NCBI RefSeq assembly: GCF_963576675.1
Contig: NC_088912.1
Span: 12,361,001 to 12,425,000 of the forward strand
Origin: Euphorbia lathyris
Lineage: Eukaryota; Streptophyta; Magnoliopsida; Malpighiales; Euphorbiaceae
Direction: 5' to 3'
DNA length: 64,000 nt
A program made the position numbers and the translations under genes. Every line of letters starts with the position of its first letter. The first letter of the stretch is position 1. This document shows, one piece after another, positions 55,311-64,000 of this stretch. The notes under the pieces were generated by a model. That model was not told where the DNA came from and ran no database searches. It saw nothing but the letters and a program-made list of their open reading frames with translations.

Positions 55311-55740
55311 TTACGAAGCACACCGAATAAATTCATTCTGAATACAAAAAGAAATACAATCAGGGAAATCTTCAATGAGAATTTCCATTTGTGAAAGGGA
55401 ACGTGCCCACGCAGCTAAATTATGAGCAGCAGTATTTGTTTGTTGTCTTTCATGCACGAACTGAACAGATTCAAAAGAGTCAACTACCTCAAAAATATCA
55501 CCAAGAATAACACCCAACCAATTTGACAAAACCTTATCACCTTTTAACAGTTGAATAGTTGAGGCTGAATCAGTAGCTACTAAAATAGTATAATAACCAC
55601 AATCCCGAACTATTCGTAACGAATATAGATTGCTAATAACTCAGCATGTAAATCCAACAAAGTAGAACCAATTGGGCCACCACCTGACATGGAAACTAAT
55701 CCATTGCTATCCCTGACAACAATACGAAAAGATCCAATAG
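55311..55740 (-). pseudogene. RNase H-like (RVT_3) LINE-derived fragment
   Basis: Minus strand from 55740: SIGSFRIVVRDSNGLVSMSG (first strand pair), LDLHAELLAIYIRYE with the catalytic Glu, a stop, and ATDSASTIQLLKG in another frame. Then the open frame 55529-55311 (SNWLGVILGDIFEVVDSFES, VQFVHERQQTNTAAHNLAAW, FPDCISFCIQNEF). This is the C-terminal RNase H domain of a plant L1-type ORF2 or a stand-alone relative. One stop and one frameshift at least. Confidence 0.8.
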
Positions 55741-56424
55741 ATGTTTTGCATTACAACATTTATTACATTATATTGCATTACAGCGTACCAAAAACCCGGG
55801 GGTGTCAACCTAGCTGGGATGTCCGGCGGTTTGATGAACTCGTCCCGACCCTTTAATATAATTCTATGGATGAATGATTTTGTGGTAAATGATGCAACAA
55901 GCTCTCTTTTGCAGATTCTATTGATTGATTATAAGAATTCAAAGTGTTGTTTGCTATATCATTCTTCCTGTTTATCCATGTATGAGCATTTACTTCACCG
56001 TCGACTGGTCTCCACTAAAAATTATCCCTGAACGATATTTATTATCAAATAAATTGCCTCTATCATTCTTCCTTCTTATTTCTTTATTTCTGTATTTCCT
56101 TTGCTAATCGGAAAAAATTTCGTGATGGCCGAAAAATTCATAGCGGTGGCCGAAAACTGGAACCGTGTGCCAGAAACATCAACCTTGTGGCTGGAATTTT
56201 CTGTAAAAATGGTGCATTGTAAAGATAAATGAAGAGAGAAAGTCTAAGAATTGATTAAGGAGAGAGAAATATGATCTATATTTATTGTGGGGTTATTTTA
56301 TTTTGGTTCCATTGGATGGGTTGAAACCATTGAGGACTTTCCTATATGTATAATAGATGACATATTTAGAATTAATTTTGATAATCTGATTTAGTTGTAA
56401 TTTTATAATTAGTTACCATTTTTC
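55741..56424. other. MITE-end and LINE-tail fragments; no gene
   Basis: 55740-55795 is the inverted form of the repeat end at 12876 (ATTGCATTACAGCGTACCAA). 55797-55830 (GGGGGTGTCAACCTAGCTGG) matches the LINE 3' tail at 59553. The rest shows nothing recognisable. Confidence 0.45.
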
Positions 56425-56890
56425 AGAAAAAATACAAAAATAAACCTTGTGGTTTGAGCCAATTTCAAACATAAACTATATGGTTTAAAAATTCACAAAC
56501 AGATACCTTGCGGTTGATTCTGTTACGCCATCTCCAACCATATAGAGTTACTACATCAACACTTCTATAATCGTCTACTCGATTTAAAACTCTAAAATGA
56601 ATATTTTTGTTGATGATGAGGTGTAGGAAAAAGTAACGGGTAAAACAGAGGTTGACGAGTGAGAAATGAGGTGTAGTGTAGTATAGTGATTGGGTAGGAA
56701 TATTATTAAAAATTAAATTATAAAACAAATGAATATAAAAATAAAAATATCCCTTTGACTTAAAACCGTTTGTTAGTTTAGACTATCTTTGCTAACGGAA
56801 TCAACCTTAATGTACCAATTTGTCAACTTTAAAGCACGTAGTTATTTTTGAAAATTACTCAAACCACATTGCTTATTGTTATACTTTTTT
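56425..56890. mobile_element. Mutator-like MITE with 8-9-bp target duplication
   Basis: Left end AAAAAATACAAAAATAAACC and inverted right end share CTTGTGGTTTGAG(C/T)(C/A)A. CCATTTTT(C/T) flanks both ends (56416-56424 and 56891-56899). The 87-codon minus ORF inside has no known domain. Confidence 0.75.
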
Positions 56891-56900
56891 CCATTTTTTT

Positions 56901-57312
56901 GGGATAAAGTGCAAAAATACCCCTAACTTTTACAGCCAGGAGCAATTTTACCTCTACTGTCTAAAATAATGCAATTTTACCTCTAACGTTGTCAAATTGA
57001 GTCAATTTCAGACATTATTATAAAACACAGATATTTTGTTCCTTATTCTGGAGTAATTGCATATCAATTAGTAATGCAAAAATATTTCATATTTCCCTTG
57101 ATTTAATAATAGAATCAGAGATTAATATTTAGGTGAATGATTTTGATTTTGTTTACACAACTCTTACAAAAAGCATTATATTTTTCTTAAAAAAATTTCG
57201 CCTAATCATATGTTTATGATGTGTTCCTAATGAGTGATAAAATGACTCACATATGAAATGTAGATGACAAGAGCTGCCAACATTAAGGATAAAATTGCAC
57301 TATTTTAGACTG
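56901..57312. mobile_element. MITE (GCAATTTTACCC family), copy 2, right end truncated
   Basis: Starts GGGATAAAGTGCAAAAATAC directly after the previous MITE's target duplication, with GCAATTTTACCTCTA units. The right arm (CAACATTAAGGATAAAATTG) is cut at 57312, where a LINE begins. Confidence 0.75.
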
Positions 57313-59400
57313 TTAGATGACCCACTATCTCTTATCTTGTTTGGTATTGCTGAGGATTTCTTTTCTATATGGATTTAAAAACTTGAATCAGAAGGGTTGC
57401 TTTCTCCCATGCATTACTCTCATGGTACTTGCTTCCCGACCCATTTACTTTATGCGGATGATATGCTGTTATTTGCTAAGGCCACAAAGCTTAATGTGCG
57501 AGCCATCAGAGCAGTATTCCGTACATATGGAAATTTCTCGGGTCAGAAGGTCAGCTGGGAGAAATCGGCGGTTTACTATCAGGTAGTCTTGGAATCAGAC
57601 GGCCGACCTTGCCTATCACATACCTTGGAGTCCCGCTCTTTAAGAGTGCTCTAAAGTCTCGACATTTGATCGGTTTGGCGGATCGTTTTTTGAACACTTT
57701 TAGTCAATGGAAGGGAAAAACACTCTCCTTCGCGTGCCGAATAACTCCAATTAAGGATGCTTTAACAAGGCCCTCATACACTCATTCATGATTTACAAAT
57801 GGCCTGGTGCACTTGTAAAACGTCTGAATAGAGGGGTTCATAATTTTTTATGGACTGGCAGCCGTGATTCAAGGAAACTCCTCACTATCCCATGAGAGAC
57901 TTGTTGTCGAAGCCGAGTGGGCGGAGGCCTTGGGGTAAAGCATTTTAGGCTCTTTAACACTTCGTTGTTTTGGAAGTTCTGATGGGGTCTGATTAAGGAC
58001 TCGAACTTAGTCATCTCCTTATTAAAAACACGATTCTTCTCAGCAGTGGGTATTCAAAGAGCGGTTATCGGAAGCTCGATGGTCTGGTCCTCATGTAAAG
58101 GCACTTATGGCACAATATGTATGCAGGTTCATTGGTGGATTAAAGCTTCATCGCGTCTGAATTTTTGGAATGACCACTGGATAAAGCCAACGGTGGCTCT
58201 GAGATTGGGTCTTCCGGTATCCCAACATCGGGTGTTGTGCAACAAAATGGAGGAATTCCTAAATGGGGATTGTTGGAAAAATCTTCAGGAACTACCCGAT
58301 GATGTTTAGTAGGATATATTATTGATTAAAAGGAGGATAGACATGGAGGATTTGTGTCTCTCGGTGTCGGATCCTTCGGGGCGATTCACTGTGAAACATT
58401 TCTACAAATCTCTCTGTCGAATGACGGCTCAGGTTCCATGGTACCGATTCATTTCGTGCGTTTTCCTTCCTCCATCCAGGGCTGCCATGAGTTGGAAAAT
58501 CATACATGGTTGTGTTGCAACTTTTGATAAACTATAGTCCTGTGGCTTCTACCTTGCATCCCGATGCTCAATTTGTAAGTGTGCTACAGAATCCCAGGAT
58601 CATCTATTCATTGCTTGCTCCTTCGCCATGGTCCTTTGGGATGAAATGGAACTAATTTTTTGCATCAGCATTAACAGAACATATATTTTGGAGTTTTTTT
58701 TCTCTCAATTAACTCAATTTCTTTTTTGGCGAATTTATCTTGGGTGTTTGGAAAATTGCGGTTTGCTATTGTCTTTGGTTAATTTGGACCTCAAGGAATG
58801 TTGTTGTGTTCAATAACGATCCCCCTTTAATCCAAAATTCTATGCTGAAGTTACATTTATACATCAGAGAATCGAGCCGGGAAATTCCCAGCGGCCCCTC
58901 ACACTCTGATAGACAAATGATATGGTCGATAGGGATCCCAGCGCGACCACCCTCGGTGCCAAACATTAAACTTGTGAGATGGATAACACCGCCCCGCGAC
59001 TGATAAATGTCAACACCGACGGATCCACTATCAGCTCTCCAGGTGCGGCTGGTGCAGGGGGTATTTTTTGGAACTATAGAGGCTTTGTGATTGGCTATTT
59101 CGCGTTCCCAATTCCTGACTCTTATGCGCACTTGGCGGAATTACGGGTTGTGATTTTTGCTATTGACATTGCTTGGGAGCATGGATGGTTTAAACTTTGG
59201 GTAGAGGCGGACTCCCTTTATATTGTTAATCTATTAAACTAGCGCACCTCTAAGGTCCCATGGGTGGTGACCAGACAACGATGGTTGCACTGCCTACAAC
59301 AATACGCTTCGATGGAGGTAGTTGCCACACACATATTCAGAGAGGGTAATCGTGTTGCTGATGCTTTAGCTAATTTTGGAACTAACTCCAATTGTATTCA
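57313..59400 (+). pseudogene. LINE ORF2: RT palm to RNase H (broken)
   Basis: Pieces in order: PTHLLYADDMLLFAKATKLN (catalytic YADD, 57450-57461), YGNFSGQKVSWEKSA, then PITYLGVPLFKSALKSRHL and LADRFLNTFSQWKGKTLSFA. Next, SRLNFWNDHWIK, and the zf-RVT region 58380-58640: FTVKHFYKSLC, then C-X2-C in CSICKC and HLFIACSF. Then RNase H, NVNTDGS with first Asp (58999), AELRVVIFAIDIAWEHG with Glu, EADSLYIVNLLN with Asp and a stop at 59240, resuming FREGNRVADALANFG with the last Asp to a stop near 59401. Multiple frameshifts and stops. L1-type ORF2 that nicks DNA and copies its RNA when intact; dead here. Confidence 0.88.
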
Positions 59401-59585
59401 TTAGTGGAGCTTGGCTCCAACCTTATATTCTTTGTTTACTTTCTATGATCTTTGTAACTTAGCTCATTTACGCTTTAGATAACTCTCTCCCTCTAGTTTG
59501 TAATCATTTTTGCATTTATTTATTCTATCGGGTTTTGCGGCGTTTGGTTGTGGGGGTGCCAACCTAGTTGGGATGTCCGTACTAA
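57313..59585 (+). mobile_element. L1-type LINE, 5'-truncated
   Basis: Begins abruptly within RT (DDPLSLLLFGIAEDFL) and runs through the RT palm, zf-RVT and RNase H domains to a 3' untranslated region ending GTGCCAACCTAGTTGGGATG. 5' truncation is the usual outcome of target-primed reverse transcription. No clear poly(A) or target duplication seen. Confidence 0.88.
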
Positions 59586-60429
59586 ATAGTTTAAAATTGT
59601 TGATGAGTCAGGCACATTAATCGAAGAATATCCGCTTGCACTGGGAACAGTCCCCTGAATAAACTCTGACGATTAAGTTAGTAACGGATGTATAGAGAGA
59701 GGAAATCCAAGTGCTTAGTGAGAGAAGAAGTTACGTATGTGTGGTTACGGTGGGGGTATTTATAGGTTTTCGCTTTAGCTAGGGCTAGTCTGCATCCCCG
59801 AGGCCTCCATACAAACGTCCTTCTCTAGTGGCACAGGGCACTCGTCCGGGTCTGATGACCGTCTAGCATAGGGACCGGGATCGATGGTGCAGGAAGGAGG
59901 GATCTTTATTTGCTTCATCAAATATTTACTATAAAATTAAAATCACTAAAATTTTACAACTTATACATTGATTTAATTTTTTAATATTAAATTTCAAAAA
60001 TAAATATTAATAAAAAATAAAAATAAATTATTAATAAATACCAAATGAATATTAAATAGAATATTCAAATCATTCATATATTTAACTAGTTTAAATTAAA
60101 ATTAACGGACAGTAGTAAACCATCAGCAACAAAGATCATTGACAACAGTTGTTAGGAAATAACTGATTCTAATGATATCTTATTGATAATGGTCATCACA
60201 AACAACTATGTTGAAACTCATCCAGACTTTTGAAAGACCCAATTATACAAAGGAGAAATAATAAATTGAATTTTAAAAATAAATACTTGAAAATAATTTG
60301 TTGATAAATATTAAATAAAAATAGTCAAATACACAACCAATACCAAATCTCATCCTATTTAATTTCAAGGATGAATTTAGACCATTGATTTATTTTGATC
60401 TTGTGGTCCACATTAACCCTATCATTAAC
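59586..60429. other. No gene; possible LTR scrap
   Basis: 59700-59910 has a GTATTTATAGG-type TATA and GC-rich leader-like sequence that could be a Gypsy LTR fragment, with no partner in the window. The rest is AT-rich. Confidence 0.3.
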
Positions 60430-60540
60430 TGTTACTATATATTCATTGTATACCAAAACCTAACCCTAACACAAATTAGCCGCCTCTCTTCTCTTTCTTC
60501 CATCTCTTCCACATAGAACCCTAAACTAAAAAGAAAAACA
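60430..60540 (+). promoter_or_regulatory. Promoter-like sequence upstream of the fold-back repeats
   Basis: CTATATATTC (60433) is TATA-like. CTAACCCTAAC (60461) and GAACCCTAAAC (60516) are telo-box-like, with a CT-rich leader between. The order fits a plant pol II promoter with transcription to the right. Confidence 0.4.
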
Positions 60541-60950
60541 TAATGCAGATTGTTGAGAGAGAAAGGGAGAATGATCTCTATGGCTACCCTGGCTAAGATT
60601 GCAGATGTGGCCGGCGGTGACAAACATAAAGGAAGGGGTGTTTCCTCCCGTTGTTATGATTGATCGCCGACAACTTTCTGCAATCTTAGCCACCAGAGTA
60701 GTCTTTTATTTCGCCAAACTGGCAACAGATGAGTGTTGTGCTCAATGCATATTATGGAGATTTTCGAGAGAGAAAGGGAGAATGATGTATATGGCTACTC
60801 TGGCTAAGATTGCAGATGTGGCCGGCGGTGACAAACATAAAGGAAGAGGTGTTCCCTCCGATTGTTATGGTTGATCGACGGCCACTTTGTGCAATCTTAG
60901 CCACCAGAGTAGTCTTTTATTTCGCCAAACTTACAACAGATCTGAGCAAC
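60541..60950 (+). repeat. Two tandem 211-bp units, each a ~122-nt fold-back
   Basis: Unit 1 fold-back 60582-60703, unit 2 60793-60914. In unit 2 the arms CTACTCTGG-CTAAGATTGCA and inverted TGCAATCTTAGCCACCAGAG pair over 20 bases around a 3-nt bulge, then GTGGCCG pairs with CGGCCAC farther in. Each unit also has a short ATG frame (MATLAKIADVAGGDKHKGRG) that stops at the loop end. This could be a young miRNA-like or inverted-duplication locus, or a MITE. A third right-arm-like piece is at 61300-61345. Confidence 0.7.
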
Positions 60951-61017
60951 ACCGTTTTTAACAATCAAATATGGATCCAATACAAACAATTACAAATCTG
61001 ATGTTTATTTTCAATTA

Positions 61018-61450
61018 ATTTGTAAGTTGTAGTTTGTTTGACTGCACTCTAATGTTTATAAATGTAAATTTTCTCGTACTGAGTGAACAAAATCAACAGT
61101 TATTTTCTTCTTCATGATTCACACAAAATGAATTGGCAGATTTTATGATCCATTTGAATAGATGTGTGAGTTGTAGTTGGTTTGATTGCATTCTGATATG
61201 TTTGGTTCATAGAATGCTTTTGTGTATGGATACATTAGGATTCTACTTCTTACTTTTTTCGTGTTTCATTTGTAGATGAGGTCCCAATTGGAATAGATTT
61301 TTTCTTAATCTTAGCGATCAGAGTAGTCTTTCTTGTTGTAGTTTGTTTGAGTGCAATCCCATGTTTATAAATATTTAGATCTGCAGATGACGAGGAAAGA
61401 GTACTGAATACAGTATGAATTGACTTCTTCTTCTTTCCATTTCTTATTTG
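61018..61450. repeat. Diverged ~150-bp repeats
   Basis: TTGTAGTTTGTTTGACTGCA-like sequence recurs near 61027, 61172 and 61337, each followed by TGTTTATAAAT or TGTTTGG-type tails. It continues the repeat architecture of 60541-60950. No gene. Confidence 0.6.
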
Positions 61451-61509
61451 CATATGATGTCACAATTTTAATAGATTTTTTTTTATTCTTCCTTTCTTAA
61501 ATGATAGAT

Positions 61510-62125
61510 CTGCAGAAGGGAGGACGCCCCGCGTGTCTGCCATTTTGCCCATTCCGTTGATAATTTCTCTTACGCATGGACTGATTTCAGAGATGTTGAC
61601 TCAACCACGCTCCGCGTAGACCGGAGTACGCCCCGTGTGGTTAAGTTTCTGGAACGTAATATTGCCTGGTTTCTCCTTCACACTCCGCGTATACCTGGGG
61701 ATGCCCCGCGTGCGTGAGCTCGTGGGACGAATATCTCTATTTCACACCTTGCACGCCCCGCGTGTTATACTATACGCTCTGCGTGGTAGTTGTTGACTGT
61801 GTGGGAACGCGTGGGTTGACTATCGTAACTTAGAGGGAATTGCTTTACGCCCCACGTGTAGCATTCCACACCCCGTGTACCTGCTGATTAATCAATTGTT
61901 TATTCTTTAACCCGTACCTGCAAAATACGACTTACGAGAACCGAATTAGCTTGATATTTTATTTTTCTGAATTTAATCAAAAGTAAAGGAATTTTACTAA
62001 ACACACAAAATTTATTTTTATTTTATTATTTATTCAAAACCACACTATTTTTGTAATTAAACTTAATTATTTAGCTCGAAATTAAACTGTCACGCTAAAA
62101 GATATGGACAAAACGTCCCTATCAC
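61510..62125 (-). repeat. Athila-like LTR fragment with dyad pairs
   Basis: Collinear with 53360-54063: the same TGCCCATTCCGT start region, the dyad array (61522-61880), GAACCGAATTAGCTTGATAT and a CTATCA end. The inner half of the LTR is missing. It lies downstream of the Athila integrase fragment (62833-63178) in element orientation, so it may be that copy's 3' LTR. Confidence 0.85.
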
Positions 62126-62363
62126 ATAACCCTAGTCGCGGTGCGAGAATAAAATTTTCCTATATCTAACACTAAAAATCTCAATTGAGATTTCTGAATC
62201 TCTATAGAGATAACTGAACTTTTCATAAACACTTAACAAAACTTCAAAAACATGACTAGATTTGTTTTTTTTTTGTTTTTTTAATAACAAAACTTATTTG
62301 TACACAAAACAAGAAATAAAAATAAATTACAAAATAGCTAAAAAAAACTTAAAGTAAAATAAA
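62126..62363. other. Internal or flanking sequence of the Athila fragment
   Basis: AT-rich, no frame of note; a T-rich tract is at 62257-62282. Confidence 0.35.
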
Positions 62364-62757
62364 GGCCTAAATCATACGCAGTCCCCTGAACTTGTCACTT
62401 TTAGTCATTTTGCCCCCTGAACTTACGGGACGACCTATTTGCCCTTTAACTATTTAAAAGTGGTATTAACAACCCCTATTTTCATTATAACGGAAACAAT
62501 TATGACATTTTTCATTGCAAGCACTAAGGTCATAATAAAAAGAGTTGTGCACTACTAAAATAAGCTGCAAATCAGGTTAGTATAGACAATACACAAGTTC
62601 TCTTGTAAAAATTGCATATATGGTTATGCAGTACTAAACCAAGTTTCATTTTGTTTCCGTTATAATGAAAATACGGGATTGCTAATACCACTTTTAAATA
62701 GTTGATGGGGCAAATAGGTTGTCCCGTAAGTTCAGGGGGCTGCATATGGTTTAGGCC
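62364..62757. mobile_element. Mutator-like MITE with 9-bp target duplication
   Basis: Begins GGCCTAAATCATACGCAGTC and ends with the inverted ATGGTTTAGGCC. Inverted ends run ~120 bp, including CCACTTTTAAATAG and TTTCCGTTATAATGAAAAT. TAAAATAAA flanks it at 62355-62363 and 62758-62766. The left arm has a ~32-bp extra partial duplication (CCTGAACTT twice). Confidence 0.9.
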
Positions 62758-62832
62758 TAAAATAAAATAAAAATAATGAACAAAAAGAAATTAAGAAAAA
62801 CGACAAATTAAAAATATAAAAGTTAAACTAAA

Positions 62833-63178
62833 TTAATCTTCATAAAATTCGTCCACAAATTCAATTGCTTCAATTTGAGCACCTTCATAATAAATTTTGC
62901 ATCCATTAACGTTAACTTTAAATCGATCACATTTGGAATTTTCTAATTCTAAAGCTCCAAAATCAAACTTATTAACCACATACGGTCCAGTACATCTAGA
63001 CTTAAACTTACATGGAAATAATCTTAATCGGGAATTAAAAACCAAAACTTTATCCCCAACATTAAAGCTTTTAACCTTAATTTTGGCATCATGCCATTTT
63101 TTCACTTTTTCCTTATATACTCTTGCATTTTCCTTATATGCCCTTGCATTTTCCTTATATGCCAATCGATTGGATGAG
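62833..63178 (-). pseudogene. Athila integrase C-terminal region
   Basis: Minus frame, 110 codons. It has a triple AYKENA(R)-type unit (21 bp each, 63100-63165), then KVKKWHDAKIKVKSFNVGDK, VLVFNSRLRLFPCKFKSRCT, GPYVVNKFDFGALELEN and a FKVNVNG tail. This is the conserved Athila-type integrase C-terminus (chromatin/DNA-binding GPY/F module with GPYVV). The catalytic core upstream (right of 63178) is missing. Confidence 0.85.
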
Positions 63179-64000
63179 TCATTTCAAAACGTGTTAATGG
63201 ACCTTTGATATTCCTAAGCTTTCTTTTAACTATAGTCCTCCAGTATAAATTTAGAGCAGATTACTAAACGTCCTCAACACTAACAAAATTTCTCTCTGTT
63301 CTAATACAATATAATCTCTGTTTCAAGCGAAGAACATCCTCATCCCAGAGCAATCTAGGTAATCATTCCTTATCCATATGTTTTTTAATTTATGTTTTTA
63401 CTCTTTGCAATATATTTACTACTGAATCCTCATACAATGTTATGTTTCAACCCCCAAAATAGATCTCTAGCCATGCCTGCTGTTAGGGTTCTGCTAGATA
63501 GATTTTTAACTCAAACACTAGAAACACTTCAGTTACCAAATTTTGTTTCCGGTACAGAAACCAAATTTCATAACGGTTGTCTCTTTCATGTACAAGATAG
63601 TAGACACTGAGCTTGCCTGCTATCATACTGTCGTAAGCGATCCATCAGCATCCAACTAAAGCCCTTTGGGATGCTTGTAAGAAAGCAATGGACTTTCTTA
63701 AGGCAGAGTACAATTGATCTATGAAGACTACAACCACATTGAACTAGAGAGGGTTGATAACATTAATGATGCAGTGTTTGCAATGCAAATTGAAGACATG
63801 ATAGATTTGGAAGCAAATAAATTTTTTCTAAGTTTGTAATTAGGAAAAACAAAGTTTTCCTTAGTCTGGTCGACCAAATCCACAGTGCTTCAAAGGATTT
63901 AATTGAATAGATATGTACTAGGTCGTTTCCCCTTTTCCTTGTTTTTCTGTTTAGTAATAGGTTGTTTGGTGTATGTGTTTACCATATTTACGATTAATAT
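63179..64000 (+). other. Unrecognised spliced-gene-like sequence at window end
   Basis: A leader-like stretch ends CAATCTAG|GTAATCATT (63359), a possible donor. 63473-63610 opens with MPAVRVLLDRFLTQTLETLQ in an otherwise unremarkable frame and stops. 63650-63840 has KALWDACKKAMDFLKAEYN and, one frame over, YNHIELERVDNINDAVFAMQ. Composition looks coding, but I recognise no family. Probably a broken gene copy. It may continue past 64000. Confidence 0.3.

Noticed and set aside
55311..55850. One LINE combining the minus-strand RNase H and the nearby LINE tail
   Set aside because: The tail (55797-55830) is on the plus strand and the RNase H fragment on the minus strand, so they come from different insertions or a rearrangement.

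Overview
This is a repeat-dominated piece of nuclear DNA from a flowering plant, most likely a eudicot. Introns, long LTR retrotransposons, an intronless histone H2B gene and plant-only gene remnants (a class II trehalose-phosphate synthase tail, an F-box associated domain, a malectin-type receptor kinase) all fit that. The one intact enzyme gene, a type 1 ribosome-inactivating protein, has the segment order and C-terminal style I associate with gelonin-like proteins of Euphorbiaceae/Malpighiales. That lineage call is inference from family knowledge. No bacterial, organellar or CRISPR-like features were seen.

Only two genes look intact: the ribosome-inactivating protein (25144-25950, minus strand, with a probable intron in its 5' leader) and a divergent H2B (41218-41652, plus). 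Everything else recognisable is mobile DNA or broken gene copies.

Layout. 149-1903: DNA element with ~400-bp inverted ends sitting in a TA repeat and holding 228-bp tandem repeats. 3221-7925: complete but dead Copia element with target duplication. 7991-10606: CACTA-type sequence holding a Mutator-like MITE. 10794-11872: Copia remnant. 14163-24477: a ~1.1-kb segment present twice; the second copy is split by a 3.9-kb CACTA element carrying exons of a heparanase-like (GH79) gene and by a 3.5-kb solo LTR. 24478-27590: RIP gene and a MITE. 27592-36040: Ty3/Gypsy element in LTR-internal-LTR-internal order with gag and protease but no reverse transcriptase. 37199-40756: second dead Copia. 40757-44420: H2B, a perfect 253-bp TRIM, a decayed Copia gag. 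44420-48900: promoter/leader-like sequence, a pogo/Emigrant-like element, a TPS tail and an F-box remnant. 49099-54063: Athila-like Gypsy remnant. 54064-59585: kinase remnant, RNase H fragments, MITEs and a 5'-truncated LINE. 60430-61450: tandem fold-back units behind promoter-like sequence. 61510-63178: second Athila fragment. 63179-64000: an unrecognised spliced-gene-like tail.

The pieces do not form a pathway. The window is a nested-insertion record in which the two genes are islands. Its most unusual points are the exon-carrying CACTA, the gag-protease-only Gypsy element, the paired ACGC/GCGT dyads in the Athila LTRs, and the tandem fold-back units near 60.6-60.9 kb.
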